NCBI GenBank assembly: GCA_001510575.1 | Contig: LNGK01000008.1 | Span: 2,148,077 to 2,212,076 of the forward strand | Length of the DNA: 64,000 bases | Origin: Knoxdaviesia capensis | Taxonomy: Eukaryota; Ascomycota; Sordariomycetes; Microascales; Gondwanamycetaceae | Reading direction: 5' to 3' | In this document: positions 34,701 through 49,090 of the stretch, piece by piece | Numbering within the stretch: position 1 is the stretch's first letter | How the letters are laid out: the number at the start of each line of letters is the position of its first letter | Translations under genes and position numbers: made by a program | Notes under the pieces: model-generated | Seen by the model: only the letters and a program-made list of their open reading frames with translations | Database searches by the model: none | What the model was told of the DNA's origin: nothing

Positions 34701-37700
34701 AATGGGATGGGAGGGTCCGTACAGGTTCAGAAGTCCCGTTGTTGGGGAAAGGAGAAGAAGTGCCGTCTCACACTACCAGACATATACCCGGTTTCCTTGC
34801 GCAAACCCGCCACACGTGTATTTGAATGTGGTCGAAAAACGGCGTGACGGAGAGTGGAAATGAGGAGGGAGATGATCCCCTCTCCTGGAGGGAGGAATCT
34901 GAAGCGTTGAGACCGGCTGGTGAAGAGTTATCCTCGTGAAAATTGATATTAAGGAGCCCAGAGCGTGGCCATATCCCCAGCAAATACTCGATATATCGAC
35001 ACCGCCCCAGAGATCATCAACTCCAGACTTTTAGTCTCACACTCACACCTAGTATGTCAGACAGTTCAATATCACTTACATTGAGGCTTCCTGTAGAGAC
35101 CTCGAAACTTACACCGCCAGAATACTCGTTGTTCTGGAAGGCCCAAGGCTGACGACGGCTCGGCCTCACTTACCACGAGGCCCTCACGCCTGGAGAGGCC
35201 CCAATCTCACTGGACACGCGCCTGCGGGCGTCCACCGCATTATCTCCATGGTCGGAGAAGACCCTTTGTGTAGCTTGGCAGTGTCGATGGGCCCGTATCA
35301 CGGCTAGGCGGGTCCGCTGACCTATTAGAGGCGGCCGGCTGGTATAACCCGGCGGGGAACAAAGTGGTGGTGGCCAAACTGAGGCAGAGAACATTTGCCT
35401 TCCCCCGCCGCTGACGGTGCAGCGTGGTGTTCGTAATATCTAATTCCAAAGGCAAACTCAAATACCACCGGCCGCACTTCCCTTGGAGCCCACCAAGCTT
35501 CCTCAGGCCGGATATCTACCGTGTCAGCTTGTACGTCAAAATTAAGGAGACAACGAACAGAGATAAACGGAGAGGGGAGGGACACCAGCGAATAGACTGA
35601 AGGGTGTGGGGGGTGAAGAACTGTGAAAAGACATGCCCTCTTCCTATGTGTCATGGATATGATTTGTGCGGCCGTTGCAAGAAGTGAACTTTTCTCCCGT
35701 CTAAAAATACACCCAGACGATGTGATAGACTGGTCGGGAAATGAACGCCGGCGAATGGCCAGAGCCAGACTCCCACAGACTGACAGGAGAGAACTGGGTA
35801 GCCTAGCTTGGCTCCAAGGTGCTAAGTGGGGAAAAGAAGGCCCGCATATGGTGACAAAATTAGCATATTGGCTGCTCCCAAAAGGGTCAGGCTGGGTAGT
35901 GGTGAGAGGGCCAGCTCCTATGGCCGGAGAGAAAAGAAAGAAAAGGCCAGGGGCGGGATGCAGTTAAAATCAGCCTGAGCGTGTGTGTGTGTGTGGCTGG
36001 TCTTCGCGCGTAGTCTGGCGCCAAAGGAAGAGATCTCATCCCGCGCAACTCTGCTGAATCCTGAATCATGCATGTAGACGCACCTTATTCTAAGATGACT
36101 CTCCGCTCTTCTAAAGTTCTGGAAACCTCACTTGCTCGAGACGCCAAGAGGTGAGTGAGTAAGAGACGCCATCACACATTCCGGATTCAGTCGGGTACGA
36201 GCCTTCCGGTTCCCGAGATGGCCCACTAGGTCCCTCTGCCCATGCCGTCCGTCTCTCTCTGTGAAATCTGCTTGGGATTTTCCGCCGTCTGATGGGCATG
36301 ATCTTGGAGGGTAAACGAATGGGGTTGTGCGTGTGTCAGCGCTGAGGGCAAACAGCAAGAGAGGGACTGTCAGTATCACACGATGCCTTCCGTCAACGGT
36401 AGAGAGAGAGGGGCTGCGTGAGACTGACGGAACCCACAGATATAAGATAGGCGTGGTGAAGAGCGCTGACCGAGGGAAGGAGAGCAAAAGAGACACGGAA
36501 ATCCAGGCCGGAACAGCGTGGCAGCCCTCATGCGGGATCCAAACGCAATCCTGTGTGCTGAAGCTGACGATGTGGTTGATCTCTGCTTCACGGTGCCTGG
36601 GCAAGAAAATACCTCTGGACTGTCGGATTGCTTGAGGGCCGAGAACGAGGCATAGGGGAGGGGGCGACGAGGAGGCTGCATGGGAGTGAAAAGTAGCATG
36701 CGGTGTGTCTCTTCCTGTATGTCATGTCGAAGTCTCCATGGCTAGGACATGTAAGTAGATGCTTCACCCAACTTCTCCATCACCGGATGGTTGGGGCGGA
36801 GGCTTCAGAGAGTTTCTGACCATCCGGCACGTTCCCCCAAAGCTCAAGAGGCAGCAGCAGGATTTTAGAGCCGTGAACGGCAGACAGTGGGGAGTCTCGC
36901 GCCTCACACAGAGCTTCTGCTCCCTCCGCCACTTACAAAGGTCGGTCAGTCAGACTCTTCTTGAGCCTGAGAGTTCGCCCACACGCCCCCCCTCTCCTCT
37001 CCCCATAGCCCAAGAACGTTGAACAACCGGATATTTCCGCAGCCAAGAAAGCCCACTTGGGAACTTCTGCAAATCACGGTAGCACAGTCTGACGCCCTTC
37101 ACGAAGCCTTTTCCCTGCATGTTCCTTTAGTGTGTTGCCAAGTCAAGGCGAAAAGAAAAGAAAAAAGACGCAGGTCTGGGTCTTGGACATGCACATACAC
37201 GCTTCTCCAATCCATCTAGAGTCAACGGGGCGGTGACTGCAAAAGACACAAAAGAAGCAGAATGTTGAGGGAGAGAGAGGGAGGTCATGGATTCATTTGC
37301 TGCGGGCGTATGGGCTGTGTTGTTGCAGTCAATGGGTCCGGTGTCAAGCGCGCACCGGGACCATACCAGAACGGGTCTGTAGACAATATATTGAGACACA
37401 CACACACAAACACACATATGCTCTCGGCTGACATCGACCGGTTGTTTTCGTGTACGATAGTGAAGAAAATCTTCGAGGATGACCCTCCCCCATCTCTTGC
37501 GCTGCCCGGAAATTGCGGTGCCGATGCAACTCAATCACGGCCCCAAGGGCGCGCAGGACCTGAGCCAAACGTGTCCATGCCGGCCAGCCGGGCTTCCGGT
37601 GGGAGAAGACGGGGTCGAGAACCATGGTCTTCAAGATAACCGTGAGCGTCGGGCGGGGGGGCTAGAAGACACCAGAACAGTCATCATCATCAGTCGAGGG

Positions 37701-40700
37701 ATGCGGGCTCGTTGATCTCTCTCTCTCTCTGTCCCTCTCTCTGCATTCCTAGCTTGTGGGGATATTACTCCGGTAAGGCTCAGCAACTGGCGTCAAGATC
37801 CGGCCCAAGTCGGTAGCCGAGAGCAACTTGCGAAATGTGACAGACTGGCAAGCGGGGGTTGAAGGGACAAAGGGCGCCGCCCGATCTGGTAAAGGCCAGC
37901 AGAAATGCCACCTGGGGAGGGGGCAAGGCTGGACCAGTCCACCTACCTGCTGTTATCGAATCACATCAGGGGAACGATCCCCTGATGGGACGGCTTTGCA
38001 GGAAACGGCATCGGTTTGGTGTTCCTTGCCCAAACCTTCGATTTGAAAGCCGCCTAAACTCCGACCGGCCACCTAGTCATGCGGGTTAGCAGGTGGCCAT
38101 CGTGGCTCAAGCTCCAGGCACACGCACTGACGGCTGGGCACACAATCCAACAGTCTTGGCCCGGAGTTTAGGACTTCCCCCAGGCGATCATCTCAGCTTT
38201 TTGTTTTGTTTTTTTTTTCATTTGCATCTGCATTCTGTAGACAATCGGGGTCATCAATGTGTTATCTCCCGCCCTCCGGTGGAATTTGCGCGTTTGCCTT
38301 TGCGTTTGTATATATAGCTATGTTCACACGTCGTCAAGAGCGAGTGACGTCATGTTCCAACAAACAACGCCGTTTGTTCTAATTCGTTCCAGTGCGCTTC
38401 TGGTGGCGGCACGCGCCGAGAGTAGTAAGAGCAAGAACAAAAAGAAGAAAAAAACAGGCTGTTGAACCAGCAGGAGCGATCAACCAGCAACTGCCTTCCG
38501 GCAGAGAACCTCCGAAACGTGAAGAAGAGGGGGAAGCTACGACCGAGTGTCGTGATTGATAATCCGTAAATAGTAGTTCTACAATAGTGAAGCCTGTATA
38601 CAAGGCAAGAATTGATTTGCATTTCGCAGCCCCCCGGGCTGAACCAATCACACGAAGCTGCACGACACAGTCTTTTTATACCGCTGGCGGCACTGTTCCC
38701 GCGCAGCCTTTTGCGCGCGGTTGTCACAGTGCAAGATGACGCAGACGCAGACGCAGGAAACGCAAAGCAACTATTCACTATGACAAAAGGAAACCGAAAA
38801 AAGAAAATCAAGAAGTGCCTGGAGCTGCCGGACACTTTCGGTTTCTGGTAGCCTGCGTCCATTTCGAGGAACCTTCATGCAGCAGGACATGGTTCATCAT
38901 CCTCGGCAGACGAGCAGAAGTACGAACATCAAAGGCGATCCCGATCCTACGAGTGCATTCGGTACTACCGTTGAAGAGATTGGCGGATCCAGAGGTTCCA
39001 AGGCAGAGAGAGGCTTAGATCTGCACTCGCGTTGTTCCGGAATCACAAGGTTCCGGTCGAAGCCGCTGGGTGTATTCCAAAAAGGCTGCATATGCGCCTG
39101 CAGTAGTGGCGGTCAGCCCTATGGCGGGAAAGCCAAGCAGGAAAAAAGAGGAAAGAAAAAGGTCAAGACAGGAAGCAGAAGGTTCCGGGAACGCATGTGC
39201 CACGGCAGCGAACGATTTCTAAGCAGGAGGGGGTGGATGAAGAGTTGATGGGGCTGATCTGAGTTAATATCGAAACATATAGCTGGAAACGACGTCTTGG
39301 ACCGTCTAGTGGTGTAAGACACAGCAGATGGTGGATTCAGGCTGAACACATGGCGGGTAGACAGGCTGAGAGCGTGTGTAAGCTGGGAGAGCCGTAGAAG
39401 GGGCCACTGGCTGTCTCTCTCTCTCGTCCTGGAGGAGGTAACTAACACCCCCGGGCAGAAATTGGGACTGGAGGCTCGACCACCGTTGGCGTCGACAGCC
39501 AAGAAGCTTCGAAAGTTCCAAGGGACGGGGGAGGAGGGCGCAAAGCCCAAAGAAACACACCGGACGAAAGCCCATGAAGAAGCAAGCTTGGATATTGCTC
39601 ATCGATGACAGAGGAAACAGTCAACTCAGGAAACGATGATACGGCTTCGGCCGTGTGCTGAACCGAGGACACTTCGTTCTGTCCGCCGTGGGTGTCTCTG
39701 GGCCGAGGGGTGGGTGAGTGACCGCAAGACTGTCTCCCCTCCCCCTCCTCCCCTGCCTGCTGCACCGCGCCACAGTGCTGTGAGAGGTCCGGTGACCAGC
39801 ATACATACCACCAGAAGATGCAGACGGGGACCGCAGCAGAGACCCCCTCTTCCCCAAACCCAGCCTATCCTGCGCGTGCGGGCGGGTGCCGTGAAGCTCT
39901 GTGGTTGTGAGTGTAGCGAGGGGGGAGGGGTGTCAGCAGGCATACAGCCAGAACAGTACATATAGCACGTCCCGTTCATGTCCGAGCAGAAGCAACACGG
40001 CAAGTCCTTACGACAAAAAAAGACCGACTGGTTGGACCGCCGAGCCCACGCTCCTACGTTCCTTCTGCGCGGCACACTCTCATCATGTCGGCAGCCGTCT
40101 TCGCCAGACACACACACACACATAGCTGCTATTGGTAATGCATTGAGTGCTTGGTCCGCCCCAATCTGTTTTAGTGGCCGCGAGAGAGGGAAGCACAAGC
40201 CATGTCACACCTTTCATAGGGCTGGGGGAGGGAGGGAGGGAGCCCCTTGTTCTCAGTGGCGGATTGCATCTCTCCTGTTTTTGGTTTCCACTGTATGGGT
40301 CGTTCGTACTTGCATGGCTGGACGAACCGGGAGGGTCCCAAGCCGTCCGTTGGGCGTGTTCTACCACAGCAAAGTCGCAGCACATTAGGACCAAAAAGGC
40401 GGGATCTTCTTCGCTTGGGTGCATGTGCGGCAGTGGGGACCTTTTGGGGCCGTGGGAAATGAAGACGAGAAGCAAGCCGCTCTGGCCGCTTCTTCTTTCT
40501 TTGGTCTGGTCCTGTGAAGGAAGCCCAGGTATGTGACGGAGGGAACCAGCGCCAAGGGATTGGCTGGACAGCCATGCCATGGATCGCTTGGATGACAAGG
40601 AAACATGTGCACGAGACGGACGGAGCTTGTTGTTACTGTCTGCATGAAGTAGTTCACGAGACGAGCAGAGGAGAGAGGAACAAGAGATAAAAGACGAGAC

Positions 40701-40880
40701 AAAAAACCGCGGAAGGGAAAGAGGGCATGGCTGTAGTAGTAGCGTCGTCGTGGTTGGCTGCAACATCGTCCGCACTTGATATGCAATGCAGCTGCACAAG
40801 CTGCGCAACTCTCCACTGATGGAGTGGAGTGGAGGGCTAGACTGGCGGAGTGAAAAAGAGCAAATCACCCACCCATTCCC
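31761..40880. other. Gene desert, unannotated
   Basis: No recognised gene in this 9-kb stretch. Purine-rich plus-strand sequence continues to about 32.35 kb, then there is a (CT)n tract near 32692-32712. The longest frame, on the minus strand (40083-40868, 261 codons), begins with a non-ATG codon and has no family signature. Short microsatellites and G/C homopolymers recur. Confidence 0.5.
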
Positions 40881-41200
40881 ACGTCATTTCAGCCCTACGG
40901 CCTTGTTGTCTCTTCGTTCTGTCCTCTCTTCCCCCCTTTCCCCCTCCCCTGTCCCTTTCCCTCTTTCACTTCCCCTCCCCGGGTTCTCTTCCGGTTTCCC
41001 CCGGTCCCCTGTTGCCTGCTCTTTTTTTTTCCTTTCTGTTTCCTGCTTGGATCCAAGAGCAAGTCATTTGTTTTGTCGGGGTCGATCTTCCTGGGTAATT
41101 TTGTCTTTTTTTTGTGGCGCCAAAGCATGGGCCCCCTCCCTTTTCTTTTTTTGTCTTTTTCTCTTCCTTTCTTATTCCAGGTCGCCAGTCGCGGTATTAG
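40881..41200 (+). promoter_or_regulatory. Pyrimidine-rich block, promoter/leader-like, inside the desert
   Basis: The plus strand is strongly C/T-rich (long runs such as CTTCCCCCCTTTCCCCCTCC) and resembles the leaders of KIN1 and CAF40. An intron-like segment, GTAATT at 41095 to TTATTCCAG at 41180, follows, but it has no clear branch site and no coding frame continues. It could mark an unrecognised transcript or be simple low-complexity DNA. Confidence 0.2.
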
Positions 41201-44200
41201 AAGCCCAACCACACATGGCGTGAGTTTCCCTATCCTAGCCGATGGTCCACAGTCCCGAGGAGGGAGTCTCTGCGCGCAGCCAGCAATTTAAAAATCCGCG
41301 GAGAGATTATCAAGCAGTTACACATACAATGTATCCCACGACGACCAAGGCCCTGTACCATCATGCTCAGGCCAGTAGAATGGCCGGATTTCGCGGAGGA
41401 GCGGCGGAAGACCACAGATAAACGGTGCAGCCAATCGCGTGGTGCACACTGGGGCCACAGACAGCAGAAACGAGATAACCCGGCCGGGGCAGAAATTAGG
41501 TGTGCCAAGACTACTCAGGATCAGCATGAACCGGTGTTGTGTATGTTCTGTGTAGGATGTCTGGATAGGGCTGAAGGGGACGAGGGAGGGGGAGAGACAC
41601 AGGAGCTGGACATGGTCTGATATGCACGTTTGCATAGCCCCAGGACCAGGAGTGAAAGCACAAAAGAAATGCAACTTCGGCATGTAGATCGGGATTTCGG
41701 GCTCTGTGGTGTTGCTTCTCACTGCTACGTGCAGTTGCAGCGACGCCTTTCAAGCCGCGACCAGCGGTAAGCCTTTGTCACAGACCCGTCTTGTCTCTGT
41801 CTGTCTGTCTGTCCCGACGTTCAAGGCCTACAGCCCATCCCGGCCAACCACCCCAAAAAGTCCTTCTATAGTGCACCTATACTATGGCACCATGTTGCAT
41901 GCCGCTTCCTGCGGGGGCTTTCGTCCTGTATGTGCTGTAATATTGGGGTCCGGCACGTCCGAGCCAGGGTTCATTCGATGCGTGGTGCTTAATTATTCTT
42001 TTCGAGGGGGTTGTCCTATATCCGAAGGATTCCTGATAGGAGGCCGTGTTTTGAGACGAAGGAACACCGGCGGAACGACACACTAGAAATTCCACGTCGT
42101 CGATTACTTGACATCGGTTTCAAGGCCACGAGCACCACACGACGCTACGTCTAATACTAGCTGGAATCCCACGGGCACTTTGGACTCTATAGCTGGATAA
42201 AGCTAGAGCTGGGATGGAGCATCGAAAGCTCCAGCAGCAGCTCCAGCAGCAGAAGCCGGTCACCAACAGGTCCAACATGGCATGTCACGAATTATTGGGT
42301 GTAGGTGTGCGCATTCCGTGGGCGTCGGCGGTATTCCGTCTCACTGCCTTAGAGGTCAAGTCGGAGCGACTTGGTCTACCTTATTTACGTGATCTCTGGT
42401 CCTTTCAACGGACAGTGCAGTACACACGAAAAACCCAGGATGCGGCTGTCTAAATAAATCTCCCCGTTTCGGTCTCATTGCATGCACCAGTGTCTCCTGA
42501 CTCAAGAAGAAGGATCGTGATGCAACTCCACAAACCACCAGAGCACATATGTCCAATGTTAATCCTAGGGCGTCGGCAGGACACCTCGATATGATTTACT
42601 CTGTCTCTTTGCGGTTTTTTGATTTGTCTGTGCTGCATGGTCTTTTGGATAAAAGCAGGACCTGAAAAAAAAAGTCTCCATGAAAACACAGAAGGTCTAG
42701 ATGTTGGCCTCTCCTCTGGTCGCCGGGAACAACGGCGGTGTCATCCCCGAACAGAGAAGTCGAAGACACGCACAGCAGATGGGGAGCTTGGGGCCGTATC
42801 TTTTCTTCGTCCATCTTCCAGAGCGTTGCGTCCACTAGTAATCCTGAGCGTAGCTATCATCCCGCTCAAAGAACCCACCGCCTTTTCTTTTTTCTTCTTT
42901 TTTTTTCTTCTTTTTTTTCTTCTAGGCGGTGGCCACAAAACTATCGCCGAGTCTTGAGCATCGAGATCCTATCGGCGACGCAGGAAAGCGCAAAAACAGG
43001 TCTGAGCCCCCCAGTCGAAACAGCCCTATGGTCTGCCCCGACCTTGCCATGTGCGCCATCTTGCAGGTCGACACAGCTCTACAGGTCAGGCCCGGCGGTA
43101 CCTAAGAGCGCCTTTTTCTCGCCTATGCAGTCAGACCGTAACGTGTGTCTGGCGGCTTCAGACCTCTTGTAAATATCAGATCATCAAAAATAAAAATTTA
43201 ATTTCAAGTATGGAGAATATATTGTAGGCCTTGTCGCTGTGATGCCGATGCTCCACCGCATGGTTTAAAAAAGTATCCTTGGCCCAGCGTTAAGTCAACT
43301 GCGGCTCCTTTGCACTCCACCTTCGGTAACTTGTTGGGTTGATCAGCGGCAACGACAATATGCATTGGATCATTTGGTGCTCACTTGCCGTCATGACGGT
43401 GGCCCTGTGAAGTGTACTACGTAGATACATCAAGACGTCCCTGCTTGTGTATCGCTCGGTCGGACCTACTGTCCAACTCGGCACGCAATGCGGCCGTCTT
43501 CGGCCATTCCGCCTTCACTCGCCGAAGTGGATCCTGGACGGGCCGACACCGGTACGTTCCTCTTTGGGAGTATTCCCCGGGAGCGAGACCACAACCATGG
43601 CCAGCATGACACAAGGCAGGGTCGGGCCCATCAATAAGGCAATAGTCAATCGGACGTCTTGTCGAAAGGGCTTAGTCTCCGTGCCGGGATGTGGACAGAC
43701 GGAATACGCGGCGAAATGGAGCTATGGATAGAACACTTCTCCCGAAGCTGGAATGCAACGAGAGATGCAGTTTCGCTCGAGATCTAGGATCTCCCTCCCT
43801 CCCGAGAGTGAGCATCTTCTTCCAGCTTGGCACGAGGCAACCACATGCTGCCGGGGATTTATTTTTGCTGCTTATGAGAGCCGGCGAGGATTCACACGCA
43901 TCCTGTCCCCGATGACGATGAATGGCCCGCCACACTGGTCTCGTCTTTTTCGTGAATGGAGAGAAAAAGGTCCGAATCGCCAAAACACCAAAAGGTCTCG
44001 TAGTAGCGAAAATTGAAGACGATGATGGCCGGCCGTGTTGGAGAGTGCGGAACTGAAGGTGCTAAGAAATCCTCATTCTGTGGACTCGGGGGTTTTCTTC
44101 AGGGTCCTTATTCCCACTGATCAGTAACCAACGATACTATTGATCCCAGTGCGTGCAGGGCCAAGGTATGCTCAGGCGGATTCATGATGCTGGTCGAGCG

Positions 44201-46350
44201 ACGTACGTGAGTGTTTTGCGACCAGCCCCCCCAAGACCACGCCAAAATATAGAGCTGAGCCGCCAGAACAATAGCAGGAAGAAGAACGAAACCCCCCCCC
44301 TCCCCCCAAAGACAAAAACCAAAACCCCAACGGAATACGAAGAGATCGTCGAAAGAGCGGGATGGGAAAGTCTTCACAGCCCTACGCATGGGGCGCGTTT
44401 GTGGGCTGGGCTCAGCTGGAAGCAATCTTTAACTACTCATAAGAAAGCGACGGACGACGATTGCCAAATCGGGAGACCGTCTCCGGTGATGGGGGGAGAC
44501 ATGGCCCATGTCGGCGCCCTTGCTTTTTGGGGAGCTCTGGGGGGGTGTGTGGTGAGTCGAAGGTTAAACACTTGGGATGGTCCGTTCTACAAAACTTGGG
44601 CTGGAGTGTAACACCAACTAGCATCAGTCAGTTTATTATTCGCGTGTGCACACTCTCTCTCTCAGACAGAGGAAAGTTTCCGTGGAAAGGTCTCCAGCCC
44701 TACGAGAGCAAAGGTGAAAAGAAGAGAAACAAAAGTAACGGACGGTGGATCGCATGACTCCTGTCCTCCCCCAACAACCATGAACTCCGGAGATCCCATT
44801 GGGTCCCACCGAGAGTCTTGCCGTCGCCGCAAGATACAGTCCCCGACAGGCTGCAGCGTGGAGGTGCACGGAAGAGGTCGCCGTTTGCAGTAACAAGACG
44901 CGGTACCCATCACATCATGGGACCACAGTTGTGTCGGGCACCGCTCAAGTCGGGCACGCTGGCGATCGCCTCACGTCACAGACCAAGCGAAGAGTTTCTC
45001 TTATCCAACATCGGCGACCGCACGGGGCACCGCAGGGCTCTCGAACGGCGGACCAACCGTTCGTTTCCCCGCGTGTCGGCATCTGTTCTTTTGTTCTGGT
45101 GGGTTTCCGGGACTGAGGGGGCGAGGGGGCGGCTGGAATAACTGCCCCTATCTCACACACGCCCACTTAACGATCCCCGAGTTGCTTGTTTTTTCTTGTT
45201 CCACCACAGAGAGGAATTATGGAGTGAAGAGGGAAAAAAGAAAGAGATAATGGGAAAATGGGAGGAAAATCCTCCTCGCGTTCGCTACCTCCACGACGAC
45301 GCAACGCAACATGAAAAGAATTAAAATAAAATTTAAATCAACCCCTCTAGGCCAGCCAAGTATAGCGGCGTGAAGGCCCGATATTCACGATCCAATCCAA
45401 CCACAGGTGGTGATGCACCCATTGCGTCTGCCTCTTTTCTGATTTCCCCGTAGCTCATCCATCAGCCCCAAAGTCCGTCATGGAGAGCCCTCTCGTTATC
45501 GCTGTCGCTGGGGGGCGTGGTTGTTCTTCTCTCTTGCTCCAGATACCACAGTGGCATCAATCGGGCTTGGCTTTTGGGCTGGCCGTGGTACGTGATGCTT
45601 TTTTTTTCTTCTTTTTTTTGTTGTTTTGCCCCGCCACTCGCTGCTTTCGTTATCGCTTATTCAAGCTCTTTTCTGTCGATAGGGCTACATTAAGGTTCTC
45701 TCGTTGTGCATCTTCGTACACGGAAACATCGGAATCGAACCGCTGCGGCGGAGCCAGACCAGCGAAAAGAAGGAAAACCCCGTGATACTCCTTCCCTTCA
45801 TCGTCGTTCTCGTCAATCCCCCCAAAAGTCAACTCCGGTGCCTAATCCTGCGTACGTTGACAGGAGCGAAACGAGAAGCCAAGAAGATGGTTGGACGAGG
45901 CATATGTGATCCCCGTCATACTGGTCTCGAAGGCTATTCGGCACAGGGCCAGCATGCGCTCCGAGCTGCCCTGCAGCACAGTCCGCCGCCATGATTCACT
46001 CGATTCACTCGATTCTATCCCGTAGCATCCCACCGGGAGGGGGAAAAATATATATATATATATTCCCTGGCCGACTACATGCACGAGGGAGGGACTCTTG
46101 TCTCCGGCCAAAGAGACTAGACGCCAATGACTCGAAGCGACACCCATCGCAGGTCCCATCCCAAGACATGATCCATTTATTTCTGCCTGGTTCTCGTCCA
46201 ACATGAGCCAGCCACATGCGGAGCTACAGCACGGTAAGAGTGTTCATGCTCGATCGCCAAGGACGAATCTTGCCTACAGGACAAAGCCAGCAAAAAAAAA
46301 AAAAAGGCATGTGGCTGGGGGCTGGCCGCGGAGATAGCCAGCCCCTGCTA
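41201..46350. other. Gene desert, unannotated
   Basis: No recognised gene. Notable points are C-rich homopolymers near 44297-44312, a short 9-bp tandem duplication GATTCACTC (45993-46015), and an AT-dinucleotide tract near 46048-46063. Open frames are short and without motifs. Confidence 0.5.
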
Positions 46351-46372
46351 TGATCGGGTTGGTTGCAAAAGG

Positions 46373-46377
<5 letters not shown>

Positions 46378-46414
<37 letters not shown>
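46378..46414. repeat. CT microsatellite, about 18 units
   Basis: A pure (CT)n run of about 37 bp lies in the gene desert; an AC run follows at about 46650-46670. Confidence 0.95.
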
Positions 46415-46416
<2 letters not shown>

Positions 46417-48525
46417 CTGCCCCCTCCTTATCTGCCCACTGTTCACCTTTTTCACCCACCCCCGCTTCGCCGAATTATTCCCCTTCTGACCTTCCTCCTC
46501 TCGTCTGAAATCAGGGACTCGACTTCAGCCCTACATGACTACAAGAATCTGCAGCCACCTCAAAGTGTGCAGAATCAAACCAACAGCCCGATAATGGCAA
46601 AGCTTGGTACTGGTGCGTTGGCGGCATGGCGGGAAAAAACACATAAAACCCACACACACACACACACAACCAACCAACCGAGAAGAGCCAAGAACAGGAG
46701 GGAGGGTACCAATCGACAAAATTACCCTGTGCCAGGGCTGGCCAATAGGCCACGGCCATTATATGGAGCTGCAGCCAGCACTGACACGTATTCTCAACCG
46801 CCTATCTGCAGCCACGTTCTAGAGCGCGATGGAGGGTGTGTGTGTGTGTGATGCCGTTGGAACTATACTAGTCGAGGGCACCGAAACGCTGGATAGGACC
46901 TTTGGGACAAAAGACCTCTATTACGGATACTGTCCCATTCCAGCCTCGACACGACTCTGCCATCTGCTTTCCTGCTCCTCTGTTCCCGTGGTGGTAACAA
47001 GCTCCCTTAAGTTGCTTTGTGCATGCCATCATTCTGGGTCATCCAGCCAATCTTCCCTAGCGGCTCGGCATGTCCGGTGGGAAACGATGCAACTCTACCC
47101 AAGCAGCAAGCCCCAAAAACAGGAGGGATGAGTAGATACAGCCACAAAGTCCCAGGTCGAAGCGGGCCGATGGAATACACCAGCAGCAGGAGCAGCAATT
47201 ACACGAAATGAAAGAGACAGAAGACACTGTGAGCAGAGCGCCAATATGAATGTCCCGCACAGTAAATGTGTGTTTGTACGGGGGTAGACGAGGAGCAGGA
47301 CGAGGGGATGGCTCTCCGGATCCTGCCTGGGACGCCGACCGCCTGGATTCCTGGCCTGGTTCCCAAGGCAAATGCACCACCACCGTCTCGGGGACTTGAT
47401 ATATCGCTGTGGACATCGGCTCCATCACGGGCTGCCAGTAGAAAAGAGAGACACGCATGGAAATAAAGTTTCTTGCCTGCCAGCGTGCAGCGGATGGAAG
47501 CAAATACCACCAGCTACAGAAAATCGCCCGTATTAGAGCCGAAGATGCTGCGAGGGTGTGTGTAGTCCACCCAAAACCGGACAATGGAAACGCCAATCAT
47601 TGTGGGTGTCTATGGAGAGATTGCAGTGAGGTTTGGCGCATTCTCTATGGTGTTATATCTAATCATTATGCACCAGCGAAAACATGTGCCTCTATTAGAA
47701 GTGAATTCGCGTAGAGAACCTGCTTTAGTTGGGAGAAGAGCGTTATGCTGCTACAAGATACGTGATATGTTTAGGGCTAGGGTTGCCTGGTCTCCCCGGC
47801 TGAAGCTCTTAGCTCCCAGCAAACACCCACAGTGTAGCGCAACACAATCGAGGCTGGTTTGCCACAATCTGGATGTCAATGTCCCGTCTCTGTGACAGTC
47901 TGACGTGTGTAGCCAACCGGGCGGACGAACAGGAGGATCAAATCTCAAGCTGAATTACCTGCGTGTTTCACACCATTCCGGTTTGTCCACCAAGTCGCAG
48001 CCCTGTGATGAAGAGTGCATGAAACATCTTGCTCTTTTGGGAGAGGTGGAGGAGGAGGAAAGATAAGGCCGGTCGGGCGATGTGTGACCTTTTTTTTTTT
48101 TTTTGGCTCTTCCTTCAGACTAGCTGCAGATATTATATCAAGTTGGGCAGTGACATAGCATACAACACACGGGTCTGACAGGTGCATTTTCCGTAGTGCG
48201 TGTGTGTGTGTTCTTTTTTGTTCTTTCGACAACAGTGAGTGATGCCACACCCACATCCCGGAGAACGAAAACAAACTTGCGCGCGCGGGGGCCCTGCAAC
48301 GTGATCATACCCTGGCCAGTCTGGTTGTATGGCCTGTAGACAGCATGTTGGTAGCTGGAAGAGGAGGCCGGGCCAGACGTCATTTGCATGCCTCAGTGGT
48401 GAAAGAGAGGTTAGTAGGGTGGTGTTGAGGGGGACGGACTGGATGGCGATCCTTCAGATAGGGCACTTGAGCAACCCCCCCAGCGGAATTGCAGTACAGA
48501 TCTACGGACCCCTCCCGCAAATCTA

Positions 48526-48543
48526 CAGTACTGTACAGTACTG
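48526..48543. repeat. Perfect 18-bp palindrome
   Basis: CAGTACTGTACAGTACTG equals its own reverse complement. A shorter relative, TACAGTACTGTA, is found at 61779-61790. Palindromes of this size can be dimeric protein-binding sites, but nothing nearby shows what would use it. Confidence 0.9.
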
Positions 48544-49090
48544 CCTTTTGGCCCACTATATTAACGCCGAAAGGGAAGCCCAGGGCTTAGGGCCAGGGAC
48601 AAGCCCTTGATAGTCGGTGCAATGGAGAGATTGATAGCCCGCGCCGGCGTAACAGGTTCCTTCAGAGCAATACAGTGTACCACCTAAGACGTCTATTCAA
48701 TCTCTAGGTCGCACCTCAGCTTTGGCAGGGGGTCCTTCTGTGAACACCAATGTACGGTATGTCCGTCCCCCCTTACAGACGACAGTATAGCATGTACAAC
48801 ATATGGAGGCCCTCGTCGGTGTCGAATCCGAGCCAACGGACACAACAGCCTTACTATGTCCATCTGTCCCACCCACCAAGAGAAAAAGAAAAACCTTGTT
48901 ATGTGTGCAGACTCAGAGCAGGGACAGAATTAAAGTCCTGGCACAAGAAAGGGAGGTCATCGGCATTCTAAATTCCTGCATCTGGACCGGCCGATTTAAC
49001 GTCTGATACTGCCGGTGGAATGTCTCACTTCTGGGAGGGGGGGCCGGACATAGCAGGGGAGAAGGAACAAAACAAAATCAGATCAGATCG

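Noticed and set aside
40083..40868. 261-codon minus-strand ORF
   Set aside because: It starts at a non-ATG codon and has no family motif; it includes an encoded microsatellite at its end.
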